From positions 1-56,401 of the forward strand of contig JAQBOA010000061.1 of the NCBI GenBank assembly GCA_028288305.1: 56,401 nucleotides of DNA, in the 5' to 3' direction. Below are positions 11,301 to 19,461 of this stretch, in pieces. The notes beneath the pieces were generated by a model. It saw only the letters and a program-made list of their open reading frames with translations. It was not told the DNA's origin and searched no databases. Every line of letters begins with the position of its first letter. Positions within the stretch are counted from its first letter, which is position 1. The stretch is from Mucilaginibacter sp. Lineage in GTDB: Bacteria > Bacteroidota > Bacteroidia > Sphingobacteriales > Sphingobacteriaceae. The translations under genes were made by a program, and so were the position numbers.

Positions 11301-11813
11301 CAGCACTCACAAAGCAGTAGCGGCAAAAAAGAACCGGTGAATATTAATGTCTTAGCTGATGAATACCTGCGCCTTTCTTATCACGGACTGCGGGCTAAGG
11401 ATAAAACTTTCAATGCAGAGCTGGTTACAAATTTTGATACCAGCCTGCCTAAAGTAAATATTATCCCGCAAGATATGGGACGAGTGCTATTAAACTTGTT
11501 TAATAATGCCTTTTACGCGGTAAACCAAAAACGTAAAGCAGGAGGTGAAGATTATAAGCCGGAGGTAACAATAGCCACTTATGTAGAAAATGGCCAGGTT
11601 ATTATCAAAGTAAAAGATAATGGCATTGGCATACCTGATGCAATAAAAGATAAAATTATGCAGCCATTTTTTACGACAAAGCCAACCGGTGAAGGTACGG
11701 GTTTAGGATTATCGCTTAGTTATGATATTGTGGTGAAAGGGCATGGGGGGAGTATTAATGTTGAAAGTAAAGAAGGAGAAGGGACGATGTTTATTATCAG
11801 TTTACCTTTTTAA
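8301..11813 (+). CDS. Beta-propeller (Reg_prop/Y_Y_Y) sensor histidine kinase
   Basis: 1170 aa. Standard signal peptide (1-18, ending TYAQ). Propeller repeats cover about 25-720 (first ones SDYVGQVLQDDNGYIWIAT and KRLWIST). A Y_Y_Y domain (about 755-830) is followed by a membrane segment (about 838-860), a coiled coil (about 865-915) and the transmitter with phosphoacceptor His936. N box [11 protein letters not shown]1 DNGIGIP, F PFFTTKP and G2 GEGTGLGLS are intact. No receiver or HTH domain is present. Unlike the propeller kinase at 2466, it has no lipobox. It is separated from the upstream trio by 170 bp and has a candidate promoter at 8235-8265. The likely role is extracytoplasmic carbohydrate sensing; the ligand and response regulator are unknown. 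Confidence 0.9.
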   Translation: MKPFLLFSFLTCFVFTYAQPVKIRFEHLNARTGLPSDYVGQVLQDDNGYIWIATLNELSKFDGYRLKVYHHFVKEGDKAQNAYVSGIFYDHQKRLWISTIGGSLFLYDAPRDTVKLICYNPAKASGSEYYTHFIVDKFNGVWGATQSENGEYGLYYYDPVTKKSRHFSVHQNGADHINNVNVGPVVTKTGNLLIGTDDGLYQYNYQSKRFTSCFDPSDSLKRFKISNLYEAPSAPGTLWMLAAHGHDNQYHLYRFNERDKKLISCLNLNGEVKNSASYIYEDHQKRLWLASSRGLFLFDRRTKTTTDYLYPANDKYFKEQSLVQILEDRKGVLWLGTNFGLVAFNPATGRFQRYVANASNPDALAHNHITQLFEDKSGVLWIGMDEYGIDHINPLSSAFTSFKFNSGQAGSYPENVMGLTPGFNGNYFVNTQRGIYEWDVKGNRFNKLKHGKGNDVNFILSASLSTDGGLYYISGDWLTRKTTLNIFYRNGADKSFVLPGKEMAIKLLQDHSFHFWVLSLRGKLYEFHPESHSFERYPFAVAPGSNKVKIDTIDNTVYQTFFEDRQRTVWIANPQTGLTRIDRINKKLTVFPLLQTGVFKDINAMFEDKSGNFWLGTRAEGLWLFDPKANKLIKRITDHEGLLNNAIKGIAEDELGNLWICSDRGLVKYDSRTGNLQSYTTANNIPLEVPVKMANAPNGQLFLVMFNSLLIFNPGDIQRNQVSPFVHIESIRYSNSEGSASHDVKIFNRSGISLPYDQNRITFNYVGLHFAHSSQNQYRYRLLGYDKGWVNAATQRSVTYNNLSPGVYTFNVIAANSDGVWNKKGDSFTIIIHSPWWSTWWAWLIYVVFFIAAIYAFISFRSKHLMRENQVLEEKVNLRTKQLSEANKELNEQQEEITTQRDRLSETVNHLKQTQTQLIQSEKMASLGELTAGIAHEIQNPLNFVNNFSEVNKEMIDELKEELKNGNVDEALVIADDIQQNEEKINHHGKRADNIVKGMLQHSQSSSGKKEPVNINVLADEYLRLSYHGLRAKDKTFNAELVTNFDTSLPKVNIIPQDMGRVLLNLFNNAFYAVNQKRKAGGEDYKPEVTIATYVENGQVIIKVKDNGIGIPDAIKDKIMQPFFTTKPTGEGTGLGLSLSYDIVVKGHGGSINVESKEGEGTMFIISLPF

Positions 11814-11962
11814 TTGGAAAATTTAAGTTATAACTTTATTGTTAAATACAGTGTTGTAAACTTACCCTTCCTTAGTTAAACATCATTACAAAAGAAGCAG
11901 GAGCTTAAGTTTCTTATCAAACGTGGTGCTATTAGCAAATATTTTTAAATATATGAACTACT

Positions 11963-12346
11963 ATGAAAGAATTTATGTTGCTTATCCGCAATCAAGCTGA
12001 CAGCAAAACCTCATTTTTGCCTGAGTTGAACCTTCAATTTCTTGAAGCCTGCAGGGTTTATGTTGAAAAACTGATGAAAAACGGAAACCTTAAAAGCGCC
12101 CAGCCATTGGTACGTGAAGGTAAAATGATCTCAGGCTCCAAAGATTCGTGGAATGAAGCTCCTTATAGCACAAGCACCGAAGTGATAGTCGGCTATTATC
12201 ATATCTTCGCCAATAACCTGGATGAGGCTATTGCAATGGCAAAGGGAAATCCAGAATTTGAATATACTACAACCGCAAGGATTGAGGTGCGTCCTATTAA
12301 AATGAAGGAAGAATCAACTGCTTATGTTTATCCGAAAGGGGATTGA
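11963..12346 (+). CDS. YCII-related domain protein
   Basis: 127-aa soluble protein beginning MKEFMLLIRNQ and carrying the pattern of the YCII/DGPF family: a ferredoxin-like alpha+beta fold with a VGYYHIFANNLDEAIAMAKG segment (about 72-91) and a C-terminal RIEVRPI strand (about 102-108). Members are small proteins of unclear biochemical role, often linked to ECF sigma factors or stress genes. None of those neighbours is present here. The gene converges on the GlxA-type regulator, with about 70 bp between the stops. The start is chosen at the ATG at 11963, after an A/T-rich leader. Confidence 0.75.
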   Translation: MKEFMLLIRNQADSKTSFLPELNLQFLEACRVYVEKLMKNGNLKSAQPLVREGKMISGSKDSWNEAPYSTSTEVIVGYYHIFANNLDEAIAMAKGNPEFEYTTTARIEVRPIKMKEESTAYVYPKGD

Positions 12347-12391
12347 TTTACGAATTACAATTTATGAATTATGATTTCAATTTTTCGGCTC

Positions 12392-12418
12392 CCCGTCTTT
12401 CTGACTTTCTGACTCCTC
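12392..12418. repeat. Short tandem TTTCTGAC repeat between convergent genes
   Basis: Two consecutive CTTTCTGA-type units run up to the stop codon of the minus-strand regulator. Read on the other strand they give AGTCAGAAAGTCAGAAAG, related to the AGTCCGAAAGTCCGAAAAG repeats at 56139-56174. This looks like a dispersed intergenic repeat family. Confidence 0.45.
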
Positions 12419-13402
12419 TCAAGAAACCGCCATTTCCCTGTTATATTTATTGCGATAACTTACCGGCGATAGTCCGGTTATTTTTTTAAACATGGTCCGG
12501 AAGGCTTTACTATCCGAATAGCCAACGGCATACATTACTTCATTTATATTTTCGCGGCTTGATTCCAGGCTTTTTTTGGCGGCTTCTATTTTTACGCGCT
12601 GCAGGTATTCTACCGGGGTGTTTGAAGTAGCTTTTTTAAACCTTCGCTCAAAATTACGTCGGCTGATGGCAAACATTTCTGAAAGTTGGTCGACAGATAC
12701 TTTATTACCTACATTGTTTTCCATAAACAGTTGTGCGTTTTTTATAGGCTCATCTTCATGCTCTTTTTGCCCAACAAATATGGCAAAGGGCGACTGGCTC
12801 TTCCGCTCTATCTCAATTTCCAGTAACTTGGAACAATAAACAGCCATTTCGCGTCCGCAAAACTTTTCGACAAGGTATATCATCAGATTTAAAAACGAAT
12901 ATGCGCCGCCGCTGGAGTACATCCCCATTTCATCGGTCATTATTTTTTCAGGCTGTAATTTCACATCGGGGAAAGCCTGTCTGAAAGCGTCAGCAGCCAC
13001 CCAATGGGTAGAACATTTCCGGCCTTTAAGCAAACCGGTTGATGCAAGTATAAACGCACCTGTGCAAAGGCTGGCTACTTCAGCCCCTTGTTTATATTGT
13101 TCTGTTATCCAGGGAATATATGCGCCGTTCATTTTTAAGCTGGTAGGCATATCGCCCTGTATTGCCGGGATTATAATGAGGTCAGTTTTTGGTACGTCCT
13201 GAAGCAATGTTTCAGGTCGTACAATAAATAAACCGTCATATAAAGCAGTTTCATGGGTAAGCCCTACCAGTTGTATTTTAAATAAAGGCTTTTTACCCTG
13301 GTTTTTCAAAGTCATATTTACAGTGGTGAATACTTTGAAAGCCCCAATTACACTGCTCAGTATACAAGGCCCCTGCGGAACTAAGATTGAAACGTGTTTC
13401 AT
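12419..13402 (-). CDS. GlxA-family AraC transcriptional regulator (DJ-1/PfpI + HTH)
   Basis: 327 aa. The N-terminal DJ-1/PfpI-like domain (about 4-195) keeps the nucleophile-elbow Cys in ASLCTGAFILAS. The C-terminal double helix-turn-helix AraC domain (about 220-320) shows VSVDQLSEMFAISRRNFERRF and INEVMYAVGYSDSKAFRTMF. GlxA-type regulators usually have a non-enzymatic PfpI domain that senses a metabolite and act as transcriptional activators. The gene is divergent from the VOC gene at 13714 across a 311-bp gap, and that gene is the most plausible local target. The start at 13402 is followed immediately by the characteristic MKHVSILVPQG strand. Confidence 0.85.
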   Translation of the reverse strand: MKHVSILVPQGPCILSSVIGAFKVFTTVNMTLKNQGKKPLFKIQLVGLTHETALYDGLFIVRPETLLQDVPKTDLIIIPAIQGDMPTSLKMNGAYIPWITEQYKQGAEVASLCTGAFILASTGLLKGRKCSTHWVAADAFRQAFPDVKLQPEKIMTDEMGMYSSGGAYSFLNLMIYLVEKFCGREMAVYCSKLLEIEIERKSQSPFAIFVGQKEHEDEPIKNAQLFMENNVGNKVSVDQLSEMFAISRRNFERRFKKATSNTPVEYLQRVKIEAAKKSLESSRENINEVMYAVGYSDSKAFRTMFKKITGLSPVSYRNKYNREMAVS

Positions 13403-13713
13403 AATTTAAGGAGTTTAGCTGTCTGAACCGTTGATTTACCTGATTATGTTGATTTCGCAGATTGCAATTTTTTGATCTTGTGAATCCTAAAATCCTGTAA
13501 ATCCTGTTCCGACAAACAAACCTACAACAATCTATTGTCGCAATCAACCCCTAAGGTTGTCGTATTTACACGCTATAGCTATCGGTAAATGACAGTAGGT
13601 TTGCGTAAGAAAAACTGCTGATGGTGTAGTAGTGTTTTTTATTAATGAAGGCATACTAACTTAATATCAGAAAAGTAACTTTAAAAATCAATTAAAAACA
13701 AAAAACAAGCAAA
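13403..13713. other. Divergent intergenic region (311 bp) with short repeats and a -7 box
   Basis: No gene was found. It contains three overlapping AATCCT-type repeats (13483-13508) of a kind common between Bacteroidota genes. A perfect TAGGTTTG (-7 consensus TAnnTTTG) lies at 13596-13603, about 110 bp before the VOC start; no convincing -33 TTG lies at the right distance. A one-mismatch version of the GTGT-N6-TACAC motif (TTGT half-site) ends just after 13567. Confidence 0.5.
13596..13603 (+). promoter_or_regulatory. -7 box (TAGGTTTG) upstream of the VOC gene
   Basis: Exact match to the Bacteroidota sigma-ABfr -7 consensus TAnnTTTG. The -33 element is not obvious, so transcription from here is only likely, not certain. 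Confidence 0.35.
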
Positions 13714-14097
13714 ATGGACGCAGCAACAAATGCCTTAAACTGGTTTGAAATATCCGTTAGTGATATTGCCAGGGCAAAAAAATTTTATGAAACTGTTTTT
13801 TCAATTAAAATGGATGAACAAGAAATGATGGGAATGAAAATGGCATTTTTTCCAGCAGATAGCATGCAAGGAAAAGTAGGTGGCGGATTGGCTGAAAGCC
13901 CATACCATAAGCCAAGCGCTGACGGCGTAAAGGTTTATTTAAACGCCAATCCTGACATGGAAGCCATCTTAGCGAAAATTGAAAGCGCCGGAGGTCAAGT
14001 TATGATGCCTAAAACAAAAATTACCGACGAAATAGGTTATATGGCCGGTTTTGTTGACAGTGAAGGGAATCACATTGCGTTGCATTCAAATAACTAA
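13714..14097 (+). CDS. VOC (glyoxalase/bleomycin-resistance fold) protein
   Basis: 127 aa, one vicinal-oxygen-chelate domain made of two beta-alpha-beta-beta-beta modules. The first starts LNWFEISVSDIARAKKFYE (8-26) and the second includes DMEAILAKIESAGG and ends GYMAGFVDSEGNHIALHSN. Family members are dioxygenases, isomerases, or antibiotic- and toxin-binding proteins. The substrate cannot be assigned from sequence. The ending with the second-module Glu (SEGN) and His fits the subgroup close to YdeI/PhnB-like small proteins. It is divergent from the GlxA-type regulator and convergent with the M1 peptidase. Confidence 0.8.
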   Translation: MDAATNALNWFEISVSDIARAKKFYETVFSIKMDEQEMMGMKMAFFPADSMQGKVGGGLAESPYHKPSADGVKVYLNANPDMEAILAKIESAGGQVMMPKTKITDEIGYMAGFVDSEGNHIALHSNN

Positions 14098-14106
14098 TAG
14101 ACTTAG

Positions 14107-14130
14107 CCCCTCTAAATTCTCATACAGGGG
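14107..14130. terminator. Weak CCCCT/AGGGG hairpin between convergent genes
   Basis: Short inverted repeat CCCCT...AGGGG in the 36-bp gap between the VOC gene and the M1 peptidase. It has no T tract. It is either a weak bidirectional terminator or a fragment of an intergenic repeat. Confidence 0.3.
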
Positions 14131-14133
14131 AGA

Positions 14134-16008
14134 TTAATGGGGGCTTATCCAAACATTATCAGCTTTATTTACATCCGGATCATAGCCTGTTCCTAAAACC
14201 AGTCGTTCGATATGTTTTTTAGGTTTAAAGCTTAATATAAATGTTTTATTGCCGTTTTTCCAACATGCAATACTTTGGTGCAAAAGTTGTGTACTGCCAT
14301 CATTATAAAATACCGTAATATCTATAGGTATAGGTTTAGTGCCAATATTGGTAATGATTACGGTGCATTGTTTTTTTAGTATAGTTACTTTACTTATTGC
14401 CTGGTCGGGTACACCCTGGTCAAAAAACCAGCTTTTCCAAAACCAATTGAGGTTAATGCCCGAGCCGGTATTAATACAATTAAAAAAGTCATAGGGCATA
14501 GGATGTTTGTTGTGCCATTCGGAAATGTAATAATGCAGTGCTTTTGTAAAAAGCTCATCACCAAGCATATCCTTTACATAAAGATATCCTAATGCTGGTT
14601 TGGGGTACGAGTTAGTAGAATAAGCTATACCATCAAGGTATGTACTTAATGTAATTATTGGCAGATCTTCTTCTTTACCTGCATTTGTTTCATAACTATT
14701 TATAGCATACAGATCAGTGATCTTTGGATCAATAACCGGACTGATCAGCCACTCACCCAGCGTAGCCCAGCCTTCATCCATCCACGCATATTTAGTTTCA
14801 TTAATGCCCATATAAAAAGGGAACATGGTATGGAAAATTTCATGATCAGTAAGTTCAATATCATCTTCCACTTTTTCATACGGTGCATCGTTAACCATCA
14901 TAGGATATTCCATTTGGTCTAAACCGTCAAAAACAGTTTCATGAGGGTAGGGGTAGGGCCACTTCGGAAATTTATAGCTCATGGCCTCTACTGTTTTACG
15001 TGCGTAATCTATAACTTCAAAATAACCCTTATGATCAGGATTAAAAACCGCATCTACTCGTGTACGCCTGCCTGTTTTTTCATTAACAACCAAACTGGTT
15101 GATTTCCATATGTAATGATTGCTGATGGCAAATGCCATATCTGTAACGCTGTCTGCTTCAAATTTCCAGGTATTTGCAGTTTTATTTGCCGTAATATTTC
15201 CTGCTTTAAGGTCGGCTTCAGTAATTATATCACTCACTTTGTCACTCCCGGCAGTATCGGTTAAACGTTTTGCAAACTTATCATTGTACACTTCATTTGC
15301 ATTTTTCAAATTACCGGTAGCCCAAACCTGGTAATCGCCGGGCACAGTTATCTCGGCATTAAAGTGACTGAAATCATTATAAAATTCCTGTACTCCCTTG
15401 TAGTGATGTTGGTCCCAGCCGTCTATATCATCATATACTGCTATATGCGGAAAAAAATAAGCGATAAAGAAAGCGCCTGAATCAACCTGGCCGGTTCGTA
15501 TATGCGAAGTCTTATTTAACGTATAAGAATAAGTAATTTCAAATTGTGTTTTTTGTTTTGGCGCTATTGGCGGTACCTTTACAATCATATCAGTACCTTC
15601 TGTTTCCCACTGTGATGCATTTTGATTTTGCTGATTAATACTTAGCCTTTGTATTTCTAAACCTTCAGTAATATCCTCAGGAAATATTGGCATATCGCGT
15701 ATTACCCCTTTTTTATATAAATTAGGATAAAGCTTAAAAATAACTTGTTTTAATGTATCAGGACTATTATTATAATAATCGATAGCTACCTTACCATTGA
15801 GATATCGGGTTTTCGGATCAAAATTTATCCTAATGTTGTAATCTGCACTGTTTTGCCAATAGTTTTTACCCGGTATACCATTGATTGTGCGAGTACTTTT
15901 GTTATATGCAGCTTGTAAATTAACCGGGACAGGAAGGGAAATTTGGCCAAGACAATTAATACTTGATAATAATATGATTGATAAGGATAATTTAAAAATT
16001 TTAGCCAT
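14134..16008 (-). CDS. M1-family zinc metallopeptidase (exported)
   Basis: 624 aa with a signal peptide (about 1-22, ending NCLGQ), so periplasmic or surface. The zinc site is complete: HEIFH at 389-393 followed after exactly 18 residues by Glu412 in MDEGWA, the HExxH-X18-E signature of gluzincin aminopeptidases. A substrate-binding motif equivalent to GAMEN appears as DQMEYPMM about 30 residues earlier. The N-terminal part (about 40-250) is the beta-sandwich saddle domain. Proteins of this kind remove N-terminal residues from peptides. It is convergent with the VOC gene and lies about 105 bp from the minus-strand Nudix-type regulator that precedes it in the same orientation. Confidence 0.88.
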   Translation of the reverse strand: MAKIFKLSLSIILLSSINCLGQISLPVPVNLQAAYNKSTRTINGIPGKNYWQNSADYNIRINFDPKTRYLNGKVAIDYYNNSPDTLKQVIFKLYPNLYKKGVIRDMPIFPEDITEGLEIQRLSINQQNQNASQWETEGTDMIVKVPPIAPKQKTQFEITYSYTLNKTSHIRTGQVDSGAFFIAYFFPHIAVYDDIDGWDQHHYKGVQEFYNDFSHFNAEITVPGDYQVWATGNLKNANEVYNDKFAKRLTDTAGSDKVSDIITEADLKAGNITANKTANTWKFEADSVTDMAFAISNHYIWKSTSLVVNEKTGRRTRVDAVFNPDHKGYFEVIDYARKTVEAMSYKFPKWPYPYPHETVFDGLDQMEYPMMVNDAPYEKVEDDIELTDHEIFHTMFPFYMGINETKYAWMDEGWATLGEWLISPVIDPKITDLYAINSYETNAGKEEDLPIITLSTYLDGIAYSTNSYPKPALGYLYVKDMLGDELFTKALHYYISEWHNKHPMPYDFFNCINTGSGINLNWFWKSWFFDQGVPDQAISKVTILKKQCTVIITNIGTKPIPIDITVFYNDGSTQLLHQSIACWKNGNKTFILSFKPKKHIERLVLGTGYDPDVNKADNVWISPH

Positions 16009-16114
16009 TAATTTTATCCGCGTTTATTTAATATTATTAAAAAAGTAAAAAAAGCCGCAACTTGTTTGTTTATTCCTGATTAATATCAGTTTTATTACGT
16101 TTCAAATTCCCTGA

Positions 16115-16876
16115 TTACCAGCTACCCTTAAACCCTTCTATCAGGGCAGCTCTATAATTTTCCAGATCGAACGAATAAAGATATGGTGCTTTATGAGCAC
16201 CACCTTTTCGTAGCTGCTCTGAACGTTTTAATATTCCGAAACCAAGCATTCGCCGCTGAAAATTTCGTCTGTCTAATTTTTTATCTAGTATAGTTTCATA
16301 GAGTTTTTGTAACTCGGGCATGGTAAATTCCCCTGGCATAAGATTATAACCAATAGGCTGATAATTCAAGTGCACGCGGAGAGTATCCAGAGCGGTTTTT
16401 AATATAAGTGTATGGTCAAGCTTTAACGGGGGTACGTTATTAAGATCACACCATGCACATGAAGTAGAAAATTGATCAGGTGCAGGATTAACATCACAAA
16501 AATCAACAAGGGCATAATATCCTATTGTCAAAAATCGGTTAGTAAACCAATTCTCTTTTTCCGGGAGCATATCTTTATACATATCAAAGTGCTCCTTCGA
16601 TCTGTCCGGGTGGCCAAAAACATGAAACTGCTGTAAAAATATTTCGTCGAGTCCTGTACGTTCTTTCAGTATCCGGTTTGCGGCCATCTCTATTGGTTCG
16701 TTTTTAAGTACAAAACCGCCCGGTAAATACCATTCGCCCTCATCTTTCATTTGCAGAACCAATACTTTCATTGTTCCCTCATGAAAACCAAATACTACAC
16801 AATCTATCGAAATATGAGCAAGGTAGTTTTCACGGGCATCAATACAATACTCTTTAAGTTCTTTTTTAGTTAACAT
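16115..16876 (-). CDS. Nudix-fold transcriptional regulator (NrtR/AraR-like) with degenerate Nudix box
   Basis: 253 aa. Residues about 20-150 form a Nudix domain (YLPGGFVLKNEPIEMA), and about 165-245 a winged helix (FTMPELQKLYETILDKKLDRRNFQRRML). The canonical Nudix box GX5EX7REUXEEXGU reads here G54, E60, R68, then Ile69 instead of Glu, Glu72, and Arg73 instead of Glu. Two of the catalytic metal-binding glutamates are therefore lost. This is the hallmark of NrtR-type repressors, which bind rather than hydrolyse their ligand; the Bacteroides AraR is a sugar-responsive member of this group. The gene is divergent from the GH3 gene, and a GTGT-N6-TACAC palindrome lies between them. I infer it controls the neighbouring glycan locus. 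Confidence 0.8.
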   Translation of the reverse strand: MLTKKELKEYCIDARENYLAHISIDCVVFGFHEGTMKVLVLQMKDEGEWYLPGGFVLKNEPIEMAANRILKERTGLDEIFLQQFHVFGHPDRSKEHFDMYKDMLPEKENWFTNRFLTIGYYALVDFCDVNPAPDQFSTSCAWCDLNNVPPLKLDHTLILKTALDTLRVHLNYQPIGYNLMPGEFTMPELQKLYETILDKKLDRRNFQRRMLGFGILKRSEQLRKGGAHKAPYLYSFDLENYRAALIEGFKGSW

Positions 16877-16928
16877 TTTTGCTATTCTACAAAAATACTT
16901 TGAATATTTAAATTATAACATTACAATT

Positions 16929-16943
16929 GTGTCTAATCTACAC
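16929..16943. promoter_or_regulatory. Candidate operator GTGT-N6-TACAC (site 1)
   Basis: Inverted repeat GTGT/ACAC arranged as GTGT, 6 nt, TACAC, in the divergent region between the Nudix-type regulator and GH3. The same spaced motif recurs at 19832-19846 and 48990-49004, each time in a control region next to glycan genes. Confidence 0.4.
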
Positions 16944-17064
16944 TATAGATTTTACAGTGCTGCCAATTATAAATATTATTTTTTTCAGTAATATCCTGAT
17001 ATAGGTATTATTTATTACTCTTTGTTTTTTATTGCGTTATTTAACAACTATTAATCCAAATAAA

Positions 17065-19377
17065 ATGATAAATTATTTTTCAGGAAAACTTAACTATAAA
17101 GCCATTTTGCTTTCGTTTTTGATTTTTCCGTTTTACAATGCAAAAGCTCAAGTAAAGACTGACGAAACAAAAATGAATGAGTTTGTCAAAAACCTAATGA
17201 GCAAAATGACATTGGATGAAAAAATTGGCCAGCTAAATTTAGTTACGGCTGGTGGGCAAAGCAAGACGGGATCAGTTGTAAATGAAGGCATAGAAGGTGG
17301 CATTAAAAAAGGTGAGATCGGCGGCATATTTGGTATTTGGGGAACCAATTATATCCGTAAAGCACAGGAAATTGCCGTGAAAAATTCCCGGTTGCATATT
17401 CCACTAATTTTTGGACTTGATGTTATTCATGGGCACCGCACAATTTTTCCGGTACCTTTAGGAATGTCTGCCACATGGGATATGAGTTTGATAGAGCATT
17501 CTGCACAAATAGCGGCAAGTGAAGCTTCTGCTGAAGGTATAAACTGGGTATTTTCTCCTATGGTTGATATAGCCCGCGATCCGCGTTGGGGAAGAATATC
17601 AGAAGGCTCAGGTGAGGATCCATGGTACGGTTCCCAGGTTGCAAGGGCTATGGTACAAGGCTACCAGGGCGGCAATATGAAAAAAGCCGATGCTGTAATG
17701 GCTTGTGTTAAACATTTTGCCTTATATGGCGGTGCCGAAGCAGGACGCGAATATAATACAGTTGATATGAGCCTGATAAAAATGTACCAGGATTACCTGC
17801 CGCCTTACAAAGCAGCCGTTGATGCCGGAGCAGGTAGCTTCATGAGTTCATTCAATACGGTAAATGGCATGCCTGCGACAGCTAATCAATGGTTGTTAAC
17901 TAACCTGCTTCGCAAGCAATGGGGTTTTAAAGGTTTTGTGGTTTCTGATTATACGGCTGTAAACGAATTAACCAATCATGGCCTTGGTGATTTACAAACT
18001 GTATCAGCGCTGGCCTTAAAAGCTGGCCTGGATATGGATATGGTAGGCGAAGGTTTTTTAAATACTTTGAAAAAATCATTAAAGGAAGGAAAGGTTACTC
18101 AATTTGAAATTGACCAGGCGTGCCGCCGCGTACTGGAAGGGAAGTATAAACTTGGTTTGTTCGATAACCCGTACAAATCCATTAGTGAAGAAAGAGAGAA
18201 GCACGAAGAGATGACTAATGATAATTTAAGCTTTGCAAGGAAAATAGCTGAACATTCATTTGTGTTGTTAAAAAATGCGGATCAAACGTTACCCCTTAAA
18301 AAATCAGGAACTATTGCATTGGTGGGGCCCCTTGCCGATAATCATTCAGAAATGTTGGGTACATGGGTAGTAGCAGGTGATCCGGCAAAGTCCGTAAGTG
18401 TAATGGAAGGCATAAAAAATGTAGCAGGCAATAATGTAAATATATTATATGCAAGAGGATCGAATATAACCGAAGATTCTCTATTAGGCGCGAGGTCTTA
18501 TTTTTTCGGTCTGAAACAATTAAAAGATAGTCGACCACCGCAGGAGATGATTGACGAAGCTGTTGAAACTGCTAAAAAAGCGGATGTTGTTGTGGCCGTT
18601 GTAGGTGAGTCGGCAAATATGTCGGGTGAGTCATCCAGCAGGTCTGATATTAATATTCCTGAAAGCCAGAGAGATTTGCTGAAGGCCCTTTCTAAAACAG
18701 GCAAGCCTTTGGTTATTGTTCTCTTTAATGGCAGGCCCCTTACCTTAACCTGGGAAGACAAGCATGCCAGCGCAATACTAGATGCCTGGGCGCCCGGTAC
18801 CGAAGCCGGTAACGCAATTGCTGATGTACTTTTTGGCAATTATAACCCGGCCGGAAAAATAACTGCAACATTTCCGAGGAGTGTAGGGCAGATACCTATA
18901 TATTATAACTATAAAAATACAGGCAGGCCTTTTAAAGTTGGTGATGCTGCAAAGTTCAAATCAGATTATCTTGATATTTCTAACGATCCCTTGTATCCAT
19001 TTGGATATGGTTTAAGTTATACAACCTTTAATTATGGTGATATTAAGCTAAATAAAACCAGCCTTAAAGGGAACGAAACACTTACCGCAACTGTAACAGT
19101 GACGAATACTGGTAAATATGCAGGTGAAGAAGTGGTACAGCTTTATATTGGCGATCCGGTGGCAAGTATCAGCCGTTCGGTAAAAGAGCTTAAAAACTAT
19201 CAAAAAATAAGCTTGCAGCCCGGCGAAAAAAAGGACGTGGTATTTAACATCACCACACAAGATCTTAAATTTTATAACGAACAGCTTAAATATGATTGGG
19301 AACCCGGTCAGTTTATTGTTCAAATCGGACCTAATTCAAGTGATACACATTTGGCCCCTGTTCGGTGGCTTAAATAA
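17065..19377 (+). CDS. bglX: Glycoside hydrolase family 3 beta-glucosidase/xylosidase
   Basis: About 770 aa. I take the ATG at 17065 because it begins a clean signal peptide (ILLSFLIFPFYNAKAQ); an in-frame TTG at 17032 would only add 11 residues. The GH3 N-terminal barrel carries the nucleophile Asp295 in GFVVSDYTAV and the substrate-binding KHFALYG motif. The second (alpha/beta sandwich) domain begins near VLLKNADQTLPLK, and a fibronectin-III-like domain closes the protein (about 670-765). It removes beta-linked glucose or xylose from oligosaccharides in the periplasm. Length and domain order match BglX-type enzymes. It heads the SusCD locus but ends in its own strong terminator. Exact substrate is not decidable. 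Confidence 0.9.
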   Translation: MINYFSGKLNYKAILLSFLIFPFYNAKAQVKTDETKMNEFVKNLMSKMTLDEKIGQLNLVTAGGQSKTGSVVNEGIEGGIKKGEIGGIFGIWGTNYIRKAQEIAVKNSRLHIPLIFGLDVIHGHRTIFPVPLGMSATWDMSLIEHSAQIAASEASAEGINWVFSPMVDIARDPRWGRISEGSGEDPWYGSQVARAMVQGYQGGNMKKADAVMACVKHFALYGGAEAGREYNTVDMSLIKMYQDYLPPYKAAVDAGAGSFMSSFNTVNGMPATANQWLLTNLLRKQWGFKGFVVSDYTAVNELTNHGLGDLQTVSALALKAGLDMDMVGEGFLNTLKKSLKEGKVTQFEIDQACRRVLEGKYKLGLFDNPYKSISEEREKHEEMTNDNLSFARKIAEHSFVLLKNADQTLPLKKSGTIALVGPLADNHSEMLGTWVVAGDPAKSVSVMEGIKNVAGNNVNILYARGSNITEDSLLGARSYFFGLKQLKDSRPPQEMIDEAVETAKKADVVVAVVGESANMSGESSSRSDINIPESQRDLLKALSKTGKPLVIVLFNGRPLTLTWEDKHASAILDAWAPGTEAGNAIADVLFGNYNPAGKITATFPRSVGQIPIYYNYKNTGRPFKVGDAAKFKSDYLDISNDPLYPFGYGLSYTTFNYGDIKLNKTSLKGNETLTATVTVTNTGKYAGEEVVQLYIGDPVASISRSVKELKNYQKISLQPGEKKDVVFNITTQDLKFYNEQLKYDWEPGQFIVQIGPNSSDTHLAPVRWLK

Positions 19378-19396
19378 CACAATATTAAAATTTTAT

Positions 19397-19439
19397 AAAA
19401 GAAGAACGACCCGGTCTTATGACGGGTCGTTCTTCTTTT
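19397..19439 (+). terminator. Strong intrinsic terminator after GH3
   Basis: Perfect 17-bp inverted repeat (19397-19413 with 19423-19439, 9-nt loop). It has a GACCCG/CGGGTC core and its right arm ends in TTCTTCTTTT. It starts about 20 bp after the GH3 stop, so GH3 is probably transcribed separately from susC. Confidence 0.85.
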
Positions 19440-19461
19440 ATAATTGAAATTTATGGATAGC

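Noticed and set aside
480..11813. Possibility that the kinases are hybrid (with receiver domains)
   Set aside because: Each ORF stops right after the HATPase G2 region; no receiver or AraC domain follows in any of the four.
13293..13547. 84-codon frame overlapping the start of the GlxA-type regulator
   Set aside because: It runs through the regulator start and the AATCCT repeats in another frame; no coding signal.
17032..17064. TTG start giving 11 extra residues on the GH3 protein
   Set aside because: The signal peptide starts naturally at the ATG at 17065; the extra residues would precede it without function.
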